Origin: Ktedonobacter sp. SOSP1-85
Lineage (GTDB): Bacteria; Chloroflexota; Ktedonobacteria; Ktedonobacterales; Ktedonobacteraceae
Reading direction: 5' to 3'
Assembly: GCF_016587415.1 (NCBI RefSeq)
Contig: NZ_BNJI01000003.1
Span: forward strand, 248,001-312,000
Length of the DNA stretch: 64,000 bases
The translations under genes and the position numbers were made by a program. The notes under the pieces were generated by a model. The model made no database searches. It was not told the origin of the DNA and saw only the letters and a list, made by a program, of their open reading frames with translations. Below, piece after piece: positions 1 through 8,302 of the stretch. Each line of letters opens with the position of its first letter. The stretch's first letter is position 1.

Positions 1-920
1 GCCGTCATATTGGGGATCTGCAATGCCTCAAACACCAGGGTCCCATACTGATTGACCAGGCGGCGAGACGCTTGGTGCAGGAAGTCCTGCCGACGGTGGC
101 GCACCTTGCGATAGAGTCGTGTCAATTCCCGCTTGGCCCGGCTGCGTCGATGACTGCCTCGCTTGCGCCGAGAGAGCCTACGATGGGCCTCTTTGATCTG
201 CTGCTCGGTGCAACGGTAGATGCGAGGGTTGGCGATCTGCTCCCCCGTGGAGAGCGTGGCATAGGAGGTGATGCCCACATCAACCCCCACCGCCTTGTTG
301 GAGGGATGCATCAGCGTTGCGCTGCTGATGACCTGCTCCACGCTGAAGACGGCATACCAGCGATCTCCATCGCGTTTGATCGTGCAGACTTTGATGCTCC
401 CTTTGATGGATCGATGCATCAGCATCTTGAGAGACCCAATCTTCGAAAGCTTCAATCGAGAGGTTTTCTTGCCCTTTTTGTCATGAGGGGTGAGGGCACC
501 AATGAGTGTATAGCCACTCTGCGGATAGGTGAAGGAACGATAGCGGGCATTGGATTTGTACCGAGGATAGCCTGGGGTCTGATCCTCAGCGACACGACGA
601 AAGAAAGCCTTCATGGCTTTGTCGAGGCGTCGGAGCACATCCTGCTGCACCTGGGAATGAATCTCCTGGTATTCGGGGCGTTCTTGCTTGACCTGAGGCA
701 ATTGGTCGGCCTGCATGCCATAGGAGACCGAGACGCCAGCCATTCTGTAGGCAGCAGTGCGTTCTTCGAGGCTGGCGTTGTAGAGTTCTTTGCAGCGACG
801 AAGCGTCCACAGGAGAGTGCTTTCTTGTTTGCGAGTGGGATACAAGCGATAGACAAAGGCTTTGATCCGCACTGGCGCCTCGTCGGTGTGCGGTCTTGGT
901 GGGTCATTCACGCCTTCCAT
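1..920 (-). CDS. tnpB: TnpB family RNA-guided endonuclease, C-terminus off the window edge
   Basis: About 306 codons are open from an ATG at 920 to the left edge. TnpB proteins are transposon-encoded RuvC-like nucleases guided by an RNA from the element's end. The N-terminal part has the usual start (RIKAFVYRLYPTRKQ-like, then LLWTLRRCKELYNASLEER). RuvC-I is visible as AVGVDVGITSYA with its catalytic Asp, and RuvC-II as LVFEALQIPNMT with the expected Glu, close to position 20. The zinc ribbon and the third catalytic Asp must lie outside the window. No stop or frameshift is seen. No tnpA lies upstream; the next element is an IS50-like insertion, so this is either a stand-alone tnpB element or its partner is elsewhere. 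The family is secure; activity cannot be judged. Confidence 0.88.
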   Translation of the reverse strand, partial: MEGVNDPPRPHTDEAPVRIKAFVYRLYPTRKQESTLLWTLRRCKELYNASLEERTAAYRMAGVSVSYGMQADQLPQVKQERPEYQEIHSQVQQDVLRRLDKAMKAFFRRVAEDQTPGYPRYKSNARYRSFTYPQSGYTLIGALTPHDKKGKKTSRLKLSKIGSLKMLMHRSIKGSIKVCTIKRDGDRWYAVFSVEQVISSATLMHPSNKAVGVDVGITSYATLSTGEQIANPRIYRCTEQQIKEAHRRLSRRKRGSHRRSRAKRELTRLYRKVRHRRQDFLHQASRRLVNQYGTLVFEALQIPNMT

Positions 921-1106
921 GTGTCCCCTCCTCTTACGGCATTCCTGCTCATTTCAGTGCTGAGACATGTTTACAGACATAGAACAAGATTTCAAGAAGC
1001 AGTATACAGAAGCCTCGCTTTGTTGTCAAGCCTTCATTTTCCTCTGCTTCTCCTCCACCCAGGCTACTCCCAAAAGGAACGGCCCTTGTATCCCCATGGC
1101 TCAAGC

Positions 1107-1125
1107 CTGACACTTACACACAAGT
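1107..1125. repeat. Left terminal inverted repeat of the IS50-like element
   Basis: CTGACACTTACACACAAGT matches the reverse complement of 2574-2592 at 18 of 19 positions. The first 17 bases are identical in both ends. Confidence 0.9.
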
Positions 1126-1173
1126 TTTGGCGTGCTGAAAAGAAAAGCGTGAAAAAGCCAAGGAGGAAGGCTC

Positions 1174-2574
1174 ATGGAACAAGAACCTTTGCAGCATGCC
1201 GACGAATGGGCCGCCCAGACCTTCGGAGCAGCAGAATTGGGGGATCCACGACGCACAGATCGTTTGCTCAAGGTCTCCAGCGCGTTGGCAACAACCCCAT
1301 CGGGTTCCTTGCCTCATGCGTTGCAGACCTGGGGCGAAACGCAGGGGGCCTATCGCCTGCTGAATCTGGACGCCATCACCTATCAGGATATCCTGGCTCC
1401 CCACTGGAGCCAGGTCTACGGCGAGGCAACCCAACACTGGCGCACCCTGTTGCTGGCAGACACGACCGAGTTTGACTTTTCGACCCATCATGCACTCAAA
1501 GGACGAGGGCCGATGGGCAACAGCAAAAAAGATATTGGCTTCAGTTTACACACCGTGCTTGCAATGAATCCGCACAACCAGCAGATCTTAGGATGTATGA
1601 CGCTCTCACCCTTCATTCGTCAGCTTGCTCCCGTTGGGGAAACCAAGGCGGAGCGCAAAAAGAGAGAGCGAGAATCCCACGTCTGGGAAGAGAGCGTGCG
1701 GCAGATCGGGCGAGTGCCTGAGCATCATCAATGGGTCTATGTAAGCGATAGCGGCAGCGATGTCTACACGTTTTGGCAGACGTGTGAGGATCTAGAGTAT
1801 GATTTTGTGTTGCGAGTGGCCCAGGATCGTAACGTGGAGATTTCCCAAGGGGATGCGCAAGCAAGGCTCGACGAAGGGCATCTCAAGGCCCTGGCTCGTA
1901 CCCTCCCTGGCGTAGATGCCCATCTGGTGCACATTCCTGCCCAGCATGCTCAGCCCAAGCGAGAAGCACTCTTACAGATGAATTTTCAAAAGGTGCGAGT
2001 CCAGCCACCTGTGAACGGAGCCTGTTTGCGCAAAACGGAGATTGTCGCCTGGGTCGTCCGGGTTTGGGAACCGTCCCCACCCGAAGGGCAAGAACCGTTA
2101 GAATGGATCGTGTTGACCACGCTGCCGATCACTTGCCCAAGCGAGGCATGGGAGGTGGTGCAATGGTATGGCTGGCGTTGGCTACTGGAGGACTTCCACA
2201 AGGCACTCAAAACTGGCTGTCGGATGGAGCAGCACAATCTGCAAAGCATGCAGGCCCAATGGAACCTGTTAGCCATCCTCACTCCCATTGCCTTGCGCCT
2301 GTTGCTGATACGACAAGCGGCACAGCAAGCCACCGAGATCCCTGCGGGGAATGTGGTTTCTCAAGAGGCTATCCAGGCCGTGATCTTGTTGGATCACCGT
2401 CACCGCAACATTGTGACGGCCGAGCACTTGTGGCGCGCGATTGCCCGTCTGGGAGGTTACCTCGACCGGAAGAGTGATGGACCACCAGGATGGCAGACCT
2501 TATGGAAAGGATGGATGCGGGTCATGGACGTCTTGGAGGGCGTTCATCTCGCCGCTCGTCTCCATCCTTCATGA
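1174..2574 (+). CDS. IS4-family (IS50 group) DDE transposase
   Basis: 466 residues, close to the 476 of Tn5 transposase. It should bind the 19-bp ends and move the element by cut-and-paste. The N-terminal 60 residues (EWAAQTFGAAELGDPRRTDR and then a QGAYRLLN motif) match the Tn5-type DNA-binding domain. The catalytic triad is readable: Asp in LLLADTTEFDF (about 100), Asp in WVYVSDSGSDVY (about 190), and Glu in the YREK-like signature WRWLLEDFHKALKTGCRMEQ (about 335). The ATG at 1174 follows an AAGGAGG site. The TGA stop overlaps the right inverted repeat by one base. No lesion is seen, so it is likely active. Confidence 0.93.
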   Translation: MEQEPLQHADEWAAQTFGAAELGDPRRTDRLLKVSSALATTPSGSLPHALQTWGETQGAYRLLNLDAITYQDILAPHWSQVYGEATQHWRTLLLADTTEFDFSTHHALKGRGPMGNSKKDIGFSLHTVLAMNPHNQQILGCMTLSPFIRQLAPVGETKAERKKRERESHVWEESVRQIGRVPEHHQWVYVSDSGSDVYTFWQTCEDLEYDFVLRVAQDRNVEISQGDAQARLDEGHLKALARTLPGVDAHLVHIPAQHAQPKREALLQMNFQKVRVQPPVNGACLRKTEIVAWVVRVWEPSPPEGQEPLEWIVLTTLPITCPSEAWEVVQWYGWRWLLEDFHKALKTGCRMEQHNLQSMQAQWNLLAILTPIALRLLLIRQAAQQATEIPAGNVVSQEAIQAVILLDHRHRNIVTAEHLWRAIARLGGYLDRKSDGPPGWQTLWKGWMRVMDVLEGVHLAARLHPS

Positions 2575-2592
2575 TTTGTGTGTAAGTGTCAG
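2574..2592. repeat. Right terminal inverted repeat of the IS50-like element
   Basis: Read on the minus strand this is CTGACACTTACACACAAAT, one mismatch to the left end. The outside direct repeat GGCTCAAGC follows at 2593-2601. Confidence 0.9.
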
Positions 2593-2681
2593 GGCTCAAG
2601 CCAGGGGTTTTACGGGCCGGTTCGATAAATGGTCCAGGCTAATTATTCAAGTGTTTGGTTACCAGCTACCTCCCTGAGTAC

Positions 2682-2716
2682 AGGATGTGGGCCACGCAAC
2701 ATACACCCCACATCCT
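2682..2716. terminator. Hairpin downstream of the aldo/keto reductase
   Basis: AGGATGTGGG pairs with CCCACATCCT across a 15-nt loop, 14 nt beyond the stop codon of the minus-strand reductase. There is no clear U-tract, so it is a terminator-like or RNA-stabilising stem rather than a classic intrinsic terminator. Confidence 0.4.
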
Positions 2717-2729
2717 TTAGCATCGCCTA

Positions 2730-3767
2730 TCACATATCCAAAGCCTGACGCACCATATGGTCACCTCCGCTTGCTTGCCATTTGTAGGGGTAGAGCGGCT
2801 TCGGTTCGGTAAGGTTATCAAGAGACTCTATTTCCTCTGTTGTAAGGGATAGGTTGGTCGCCGCCAGATTGTCAGCAAATTGCTCTGGCTTGCTGGCGCC
2901 GATAATGACCGAAGAGACATAGATTTTTGCCAGCAACCAAGCCAGGGCCACCTGGGCAGGAGTCGCTTCCCCATGAGAATCCGCGATGTCACGTAGTTTG
3001 TCGACAACAGTATAACCCTTCTCACGATCAATTGAGAGGAGAGAGAGATAGTCAAATGAGGCCAGCCGTCCATCGCTGACTTTGGGCTGCTCTCTCGTAT
3101 ACTTCCCACTCAGGAACCCGCCAGCGAGCGGACTCCAGACTAACAAGCCCAGGCCCTCATGGCGTAAGAATGGCGTCACTCCATACTCGATATCACGCCC
3201 TAAAAGCGAGTAGTACATCTGTGCGGAAACAAAGGGAGCATACTCGTGCTGGCGCTGTGTTGCCAGAAAGGTCGCGGCCTGCCAAGCACCGAGATTGGAA
3301 TACCCCACATAGCGTACTAATCCGCGCTGTATCAGGTGATCTAGCGCACGAGCTGTCTCCTCAAAGGGCGTCAGAGGATCAGGAACGTGAAGTTGCAAAA
3401 GGTCGATATAGTCTGTCCCCAGGCGTTTGAGGCTGGCCTCTGTCGAGGCGATAACATGACGATATGACAGACCTGCATCTGTAAGTGCTGGACCGGTACG
3501 CGCCCCGAGTTTCGTAGCGATGATAACGTCGCTCCGCCGCGATCCAAGCGCACGACCAAGAAACTCTTCGGCGCGCCCCCCGCCATAATTGTTCGCGGTA
3601 TCGAAGAGGTTAATACCAGCTTCGATGGCCTGAGAGACCATCCTGTTTGCGCGCTCTTGATTCACTGAATGCTCAAAGCCATGAGAAACTCCTTCGCCAA
3701 AGGTCATAGTCCCTAACGTGAGCCTGGATACGACCAACCCGGTCCTCCCCAAAGTCGTGTATTGCAT
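2730..3767 (-). CDS. Aldo/keto reductase
   Basis: A soluble NADPH-dependent oxidoreductase of the AKR superfamily (TIM barrel) that reduces aldehydes or ketones; the substrate is not readable. The start is the ATG at 3767 (MQYTTLGRTG), preceded by AAAGGAG; an upstream in-frame ATG at 3800 has no ribosome site. The catalytic tetrad is visible: Asp and Tyr in FDTANNYGGG, Lys in IIATKLG, His in LLQLHVPD. The cofactor-binding C-terminal IIGASKPEQFADNL is present. At 345 residues it is full length for the YhdN/Tas-like group. It is divergent from a TetR gene, with a shared spacer holding a promoter and possible operator, so TetR control is likely. Confidence 0.92.
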   Translation of the reverse strand: MQYTTLGRTGLVVSRLTLGTMTFGEGVSHGFEHSVNQERANRMVSQAIEAGINLFDTANNYGGGRAEEFLGRALGSRRSDVIIATKLGARTGPALTDAGLSYRHVIASTEASLKRLGTDYIDLLQLHVPDPLTPFEETARALDHLIQRGLVRYVGYSNLGAWQAATFLATQRQHEYAPFVSAQMYYSLLGRDIEYGVTPFLRHEGLGLLVWSPLAGGFLSGKYTREQPKVSDGRLASFDYLSLLSIDREKGYTVVDKLRDIADSHGEATPAQVALAWLLAKIYVSSVIIGASKPEQFADNLAATNLSLTTEEIESLDNLTEPKPLYPYKWQASGGDHMVRQALDM

Positions 3768-3810
3768 TGCATTATCTCCTTTTTCTACCCTTTTGAACAT
3801 TAATCACCGG

Positions 3811-3839
3811 TTGTTTACTGAGTAACAGTTGTCTATAAT
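3811..3839 (+). promoter_or_regulatory. Probable TetR promoter with overlapping operator
   Basis: TTGTTT (3811-3816) and TATAAT (3834-3839) are 17 bp apart and point at the TetR gene. The spacer holds the small palindrome TTACTGAGTAA (3815-3825), a likely binding site. It sits between the divergent AKR and TetR starts, as expected for autoregulation and AKR control. Confidence 0.5.
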
Positions 3840-3952
3840 ACTAGAGCCTGAAAGCTCGACAATCAATCAGCAATTTCGCGTTTTTGTCGGGTAGGGAACA
3901 AACAGAGAGACTTGTTGAGTTACATATGCGCCCAGATAAAGGAGGATAGACT

Positions 3953-4552
3953 ATGGCTACCCCACCAAAGAGCATGGAACGACGTGTGCAGCGCACACAT
4001 CAGCTATTACGACAGGCGGCCATTACTATCATGAAGGAAAAGGGCTTTATGGCGATGACCATTCAGAATATCGCTGACCAGGCCAATGTCAACCGAGGAA
4101 CCTTTTACGCTCACTACCCCGACAAGTATGCCTTACTGGAAGAGCTTATCCATGACCAGTTTCAAGCGCTGTTGCAGCATAGCCTTCCACCAGAACCGCA
4201 CTGGAACAAACAGACACTGCATCTCCTTGTTAAAGTCGTGCTAGAACACTTCGAGGACGAGTATGGTCAGTGCGATCCAGCCGAGGTTGTTGACCCACTC
4301 ATTGAACGTGCTACCAAAGATGCATTAGCAAGCCTTCTCTTAACATGGTTAAAGCAAGAGAAGAATGCCGGGGCGCGCTGGCATGTTCCAGCTGAGACAA
4401 TTGCCAGAGTCGTAAGCTGGACGATTTTGGGAGTGGCGGTTCACTGGTATCAGGAGGAAAACAGCCTCTCAGCGGAAAAAGTAGCCGATGATGTATTGCT
4501 AATCATAATGGAAGGTATAGCTCATCTGGCGCCTGATACAAAATTGGCGTAA
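3953..4552 (+). CDS. TetR/AcrR family transcriptional regulator
   Basis: 199 residues. The N-terminal helix-turn-helix is typical (AAITIMKEKGFMAMTIQNIADQANVNRGTFYAHYPDKYAL, residues about 22-60 taken in two parts), followed by a divergent all-helical ligand domain with a TetR_C-like end. The start follows AAAGGAGG. It most likely represses the divergent aldo/keto reductase and itself through the small palindrome at 3815-3825. The inducer is unknown. Confidence 0.9.
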   Translation: MATPPKSMERRVQRTHQLLRQAAITIMKEKGFMAMTIQNIADQANVNRGTFYAHYPDKYALLEELIHDQFQALLQHSLPPEPHWNKQTLHLLVKVVLEHFEDEYGQCDPAEVVDPLIERATKDALASLLLTWLKQEKNAGARWHVPAETIARVVSWTILGVAVHWYQEENSLSAEKVADDVLLIIMEGIAHLAPDTKLA

Positions 4553-4627
4553 AGGTGCCTCTAAAGCAAACGTCCAAAAATGCAGATGGCTCAGGCGTTA
4601 CCTGTATCAAGCAAGTACATATGCGAC

Positions 4628-5491
4628 TCAGCGCACCAACGTGTGAACATGCCCGGTTTCGCCCATTATCGCAAGCTTGCTTGCTGTCTCTGGCGAGGAT
4701 GGCGTATAGGTTACCATGTGGAGTGGGGGAGTAATCGGCACTATAAACACGCTGCTTGAGAAGTGGAGATGGCCAACTTGCGGATGGTTCAAAATCTTCT
4801 CGTGATAAAGATCACAAGAGGCTTGCACATTATGCTTTGACCACAGTGTGCGGAACTCAGGGCTTTCCCGCTGTAAGTCTGCCAACAATTGTTCAAACCA
4901 GGCATCGCCAATGTACTGGTCATAGGCAGAACGCAAATGCATAACGGCATGCTGAGCCGCCTCTTCCCAATCGACAAAAAGTTGGCGCGTCGCGGGATTG
5001 GTGAACATGTTCCAGATTCTATTTCGCTCTCTCTCCCCAAGCACAGAGAAGTCGCCAAAGACGCGACAGGCGCCTTCATTCCAGGCCACCAGGTTAAAAC
5101 GATGGTCAACCAGAATGGCGGGGGTTATGCCCAGGGCATCAAGTACGGCTTGAGTGCCGGGTGGCGGGGGGACAATTTCAGCCCGCTCGACCACGACGGG
5201 AACCATGCCACGCGCGAGGACAAAGAGATGCCGGCGCTCTTCACTCTCAAGTTGCAGCGTTTCAGCGAGTCGCTCAACAACCTGCTCAGAGACGGTGATA
5301 TCTCGCCCTTGCTCCAGCCAGGTATACCAGGAGACTCCAACTCCAGCGATTTGGGCCACTTCATCGCGCCTGAGTCCCGGAGTTCTGCGCCTGCCAAACG
5401 TCGGTAGTCCAAGATGCTCTGGTTGCAAGCGCGCACGCCGTGTGCGTAGAAAATCGCCGAGTTCGGCCCGCCTCTTTGTATTGTCTCTCAT
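4628..5491 (-). CDS. XRE-type HTH regulator with MmyB-like ligand-binding domain
   Basis: A DNA-binding regulator with an N-terminal Xre helix-turn-helix (GLRRDEVAQIAGVGVSWYTW, then LEQGRDITVSEQVVERLAE) followed by an MmyB-like PAS-related domain (residues about 105-280: ALGITPAILVDHRFNLVAWN, then NPATRQLFVDWEEAA, ending STFIVP-like). Proteins of this architecture usually control a neighbouring oxidoreductase gene, here the divergent SDR at 5772. ATG 5491 is chosen over GTG 5500 because GAGGGG lies eight bases ahead of it. The regulatory region between the genes also holds a long twin hairpin. Confidence 0.9.
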   Translation of the reverse strand: MRDNTKRRAELGDFLRTRRARLQPEHLGLPTFGRRRTPGLRRDEVAQIAGVGVSWYTWLEQGRDITVSEQVVERLAETLQLESEERRHLFVLARGMVPVVVERAEIVPPPPGTQAVLDALGITPAILVDHRFNLVAWNEGACRVFGDFSVLGERERNRIWNMFTNPATRQLFVDWEEAAQHAVMHLRSAYDQYIGDAWFEQLLADLQRESPEFRTLWSKHNVQASCDLYHEKILNHPQVGHLHFSSSVFIVPITPPLHMVTYTPSSPETASKLAIMGETGHVHTLVR

Positions 5492-5516
5492 ATGGTTCAC
5501 CCCTCTTATTCGTGAC

Positions 5517-5600
5517 TTCTCGCCACTGCGTGGCTCGCATGATTAGTGATGTGGTGTATAGCTGGGCTGGCTCTGCCAGCCCAGCTATACACCACATCAC
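5517..5600. repeat. Twin-hairpin palindromic element, copy 1
   Basis: A mini hairpin GCCAC-TGC-GTGGC is followed by TCGC and, ten bases later, a perfect 26-bp stem (5546-5571 with 5575-5600) closed by a 3-nt TCT loop. The 22-base lead TTCTCGCCACTGCGTGGCTCGC recurs exactly at 27886. It lies in the spacer between the XRE regulator and the SDR gene. It could be a mobile palindrome (REP/MITE-like) or a structured RNA. Confidence 0.85.
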
Positions 5601-5771
5601 CTTACTCTTTAAGAAACGATGCTGGTACTAGAGACAATATATCATGTTACTTTCACACATATGATAACTACGCTCCTGGTTCCAATCATTCCTCGGCTCT
5701 ACAATGCTTAGTATCCAAAGGGATATTGGTCATTCGCTTCTTCCACGGATTCTTCAAGAAAGGAACTATAT

Positions 5772-6665
5772 ATGTCAAAAGTCTGGTTGATTACGGGGAG
5801 CTCACGCGGCCTGGGCCGCAGCCTCGCTGAGGCTGTGTTGGAACACGGGGACCAGCTGGTTGCCACCGCACGTAAGCCTGAGCAGCTCAGCAACCTGGCA
5901 GTAAAATATGGTAAGCAGGTGCGTACCATCGCTCTCGACGTCACCAATCCCAAGCAGGCTCGCGCAGCGGTCGCGACCGCCATTGAAGCCTTTGGGCGGC
6001 TCGATGTCGTGGTCAACAATGCCGGATATGCTAACGTGACAACAATTGAGGATGCCTCCGAAGAAGAGTGGCGCGCCCAACTTGAAGCCAATTTGTGGGG
6101 CGTAATCAATGTGACGCGAGCCGCACTCCCGGTCCTGCGCCAGCAGCGCTCTGGTCACTTTCTCCAGGTCTCCTCAATTGGAGGACGCACGACCGCAGCA
6201 GGCCTGGGTCCCTACCAGACCGCGAAATGGGCGGTCGAAGGCTTCTCCGAAGTCCTCTCGCGCGAGGTCAAACACCTTGGGATTAAGGTCACCCTGGTCG
6301 AGCCCGGCAGTTTTCGTACAGATTGGGGTGGTGCTTCCATGACCTTCATAGAGACGAGCGAGGATTATAAGAGTATCCTTGATCCAATGGTGGCCTATAG
6401 GGCGGGAATCGCTGGCAAAGAGCCTGGTGACCCGGACAAAGCTGCCCAGGCACTCATTACCACTGTGAATGAAGCTAACCCACCACTTCGTTTGCCCCTG
6501 GGAAGAGACGCCTTTAAGACAGCGCGCCTGGTCGACCAGGCTAAACTCGCTGAGACAGAGCGCTGGGAGCGCCTCATTACCTCGACCGACTACGACGACG
6601 TTGAGGGAGATCCTCTGGCGCATGGCATTGGATTACCACAATCGAGCCAGGAAAGCATAAAATAA
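5772..6665 (+). CDS. Short-chain dehydrogenase/reductase
   Basis: A 297-residue cytosolic NAD(P)(H)-dependent oxidoreductase of the classical SDR type. The cofactor motif TGSSRGLG is at residues 8-15, NNAG at about 79-82, the catalytic Ser in VSSIGG, and YxxxK in YQTAKWA. The start follows AAAGGAAC. The group is close to the SDRs commonly found beside MmyB-type regulators, and it is divergent from one here (4628-5491), so it is likely their target. The substrate is not known. It ends just before a 25-bp perfect hairpin. Confidence 0.92.
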   Translation: MSKVWLITGSSRGLGRSLAEAVLEHGDQLVATARKPEQLSNLAVKYGKQVRTIALDVTNPKQARAAVATAIEAFGRLDVVVNNAGYANVTTIEDASEEEWRAQLEANLWGVINVTRAALPVLRQQRSGHFLQVSSIGGRTTAAGLGPYQTAKWAVEGFSEVLSREVKHLGIKVTLVEPGSFRTDWGGASMTFIETSEDYKSILDPMVAYRAGIAGKEPGDPDKAAQALITTVNEANPPLRLPLGRDAFKTARLVDQAKLAETERWERLITSTDYDDVEGDPLAHGIGLPQSSQESIK

Positions 6666-6683
6666 AATCACCGAAAGCATTTC

Positions 6684-6738
6684 AACAGGCGAATACAGGC
6701 GAGCATCTACAAAAGATGCTCGCCTGTATTCGCCTGTT
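6684..6738. terminator. 25-bp perfect hairpin after the SDR gene
   Basis: 6684-6708 pairs perfectly with 6714-6738 around an ACAAA loop, starting 19 nt after the SDR stop. The right arm ends in GTTTA. It is longer than an ordinary intrinsic terminator and fits the window-wide habit of long 3' palindromes. Confidence 0.6.
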
Positions 6739-6901
6739 TACTGTATGCAGAATGCACAAGTCGCCATCCTGCCCTGAGACCAAAAAGGAAAAGGTCATCC
6801 TTTTGTGATACACTGCTAACTCCAACACCTTTAAAGAGCCTGCTAGCTTGCGATCATGCTGGTATTATTAGAGACTCCGCTGACAGTGAAAGGGCGTATA
6901 T

Positions 6902-8266
6902 ATGCGAGACATACATATTGTTGATAGCACAGAGAAGCTGGCTGCAGAAGCCGTAAAACACCTACAGGCATTGCTACGTTGCGAGACGGTGAATCCGCCC
7001 GGCAATGAGAGCACGGCTATCGAATATATTCGTTCCCAGTTTGAAGCAGAAGGAGTCGAGTACCACGTGCTCGAGGCCGCGCCTGGCCGGGTAAATATCT
7101 GGGCGCGGATACGTGGAAATGGCACAAAGCGCCCGTTGCTGCTGCTCTCGCATGTGGATGTGGTCCCTGTTGAGCGCGAGCACTGGTCTGTGGATCCCTT
7201 TGGGGGTATCATCCAGAATGGGTATATTTACGGGCGCGGGACCGTGGACACGAAGAGCCTGACGGCCAAGGAATTAACGCTCTTTTTGCACGCCACCCGC
7301 CAGGCCAAGGCTGGTGAGATGACACTCAGCCGCGACCTGATTTTCCTGGCCGTAGCAGATGAGGAGCAGGGCGGCACATACGGCATGGGCTGGATTGTCA
7401 AAAATGCGCCCGAGCTTATAGATGTCGAGTATGCCCTCAATGAAGGAGGTGGCTTTGCCGTCGAGGTTGGTGGCAAGCGCATCTATGTCTGCTCAACCGC
7501 TGAAAAAGGCAGTGCTCTTATTAACTTGCGAGCTACTGGCGACCCTGGCCATGGTTCTGTTCCCCATCAGCGAAACGCGATTTCGCGCCTGGCGAACGCG
7601 GTCCGCCGCGTCTCGCTGGCTCCGTTGCCACTGCATGTGACCGCAACGGCACGCGCCTTAATCGCCACCCTGGCCCAAACGCAGAAACAGCCACAGCAAT
7701 CCCTTCTCCCCCTGGTACTCAATCCGCTGCTCTCTGAGTCACTGCTAGGAACACTAGATACCTACATAGCCGATGCCCTACGCGCCATGTTGCATAATAC
7801 GGCTTCACCAACTCTCTTACAGGCCGGCTATGCCTCTAATGTTATTCCAGGTGAGGCCACGGCGACCCTCGATGGGCGCTTACTCCCGGGACAGACGCCA
7901 GAGATGTTTGTGGCAGAGCTACGGCGGAGGATCGCCGACCCCAATGTCGCGGTTGAGGTTGAGGGCGTCACCTTCAATGGGCATGAATGCGAGCAAGACA
8001 CGGAGCTGTTCACAGCTATTCGTGATGCGCTCGGCATGCATGATCCAGAGGCTCTGGTCTCACCGTACCTGCTGCCAGCCATGACGGACTCACGCTTCCT
8101 GGTACCACGAGGGATCATCGCCTATGGCTTTGATCCAATGATGGCGGAGCCCGGCTGGCCCTCGCCACAGCAGATGGCGCATGGACATGACGAGCGTATC
8201 TCAGTCGCAAACGTCACCTTTGGCTTACGCGTGCTCCAGCGGGTCATCACACAGATCAGCGCCTAA
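6902..8266 (+). CDS. M20/M25/M40 family zinc metallohydrolase
   Basis: 454 residues, full length for a di-zinc amidohydrolase of the M20 family (dipeptidase, deacylase or carboxypeptidase type). The metal and catalytic motifs are readable: LLLSHVDVVPV (His and Asp), YGRGTVDTKS (bridging Asp), ADEEQGG (catalytic Glu pair), and a C-terminal GHDERISV with the last His ligand. A dimerisation domain (ATGDPGHGSVPHQRNAI) interrupts the catalytic domain. Start ATG follows GAAAGGG. It is monocistronic between two spacers and convergent with the P450 gene. The substrate is not known. Confidence 0.9.
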   Translation: MRDIHIVDSTEKLAAEAVKHLQALLRCETVNPPGNESTAIEYIRSQFEAEGVEYHVLEAAPGRVNIWARIRGNGTKRPLLLLSHVDVVPVEREHWSVDPFGGIIQNGYIYGRGTVDTKSLTAKELTLFLHATRQAKAGEMTLSRDLIFLAVADEEQGGTYGMGWIVKNAPELIDVEYALNEGGGFAVEVGGKRIYVCSTAEKGSALINLRATGDPGHGSVPHQRNAISRLANAVRRVSLAPLPLHVTATARALIATLAQTQKQPQQSLLPLVLNPLLSESLLGTLDTYIADALRAMLHNTASPTLLQAGYASNVIPGEATATLDGRLLPGQTPEMFVAELRRRIADPNVAVEVEGVTFNGHECEQDTELFTAIRDALGMHDPEALVSPYLLPAMTDSRFLVPRGIIAYGFDPMMAEPGWPSPQQMAHGHDERISVANVTFGLRVLQRVITQISA

Positions 8267-8302
8267 AGAGAAATATCGCGATATCTCTCTATTGTGTAAT
8301 AG

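Larger units (their letters stand above)
1107..2592. mobile_element. IS4-family, IS50/Tn5-like insertion sequence
   Basis: A complete 1,486-bp element with one transposase gene, near-perfect 19-bp terminal inverted repeats and a 9-bp direct repeat (GGCTCAAGC) immediately outside each end (1098-1106 and 2593-2601). The left end, CTGACACTTACACACAAGT, differs at two positions from the Tn5 outside end as I remember it (CTGACTCTTATACACAAGT), and a 9-bp duplication is what Tn5 makes. The intact ends, target duplication and open transposase suggest a recent insertion into the spacer between the tnpB gene and the aldo/keto reductase. Confidence 0.9.

Noticed and set aside
586..907. Two minus-strand frames (586-810 and 611-907)
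   Set aside because: They are out-of-frame readings of the tnpB N-terminus; the real frame runs from 920 off the edge.
72..1475. Long plus-strand open frame of 467 codons
   Set aside because: It is the antisense of tnpB and then enters the IS50-like transposase in the wrong frame; no domain is seen in its translation.
4889..5546. Plus-strand frames opposite the XRE regulator
   Set aside because: Antisense shadows; the minus-strand protein has clear HTH and MmyB-like parts.
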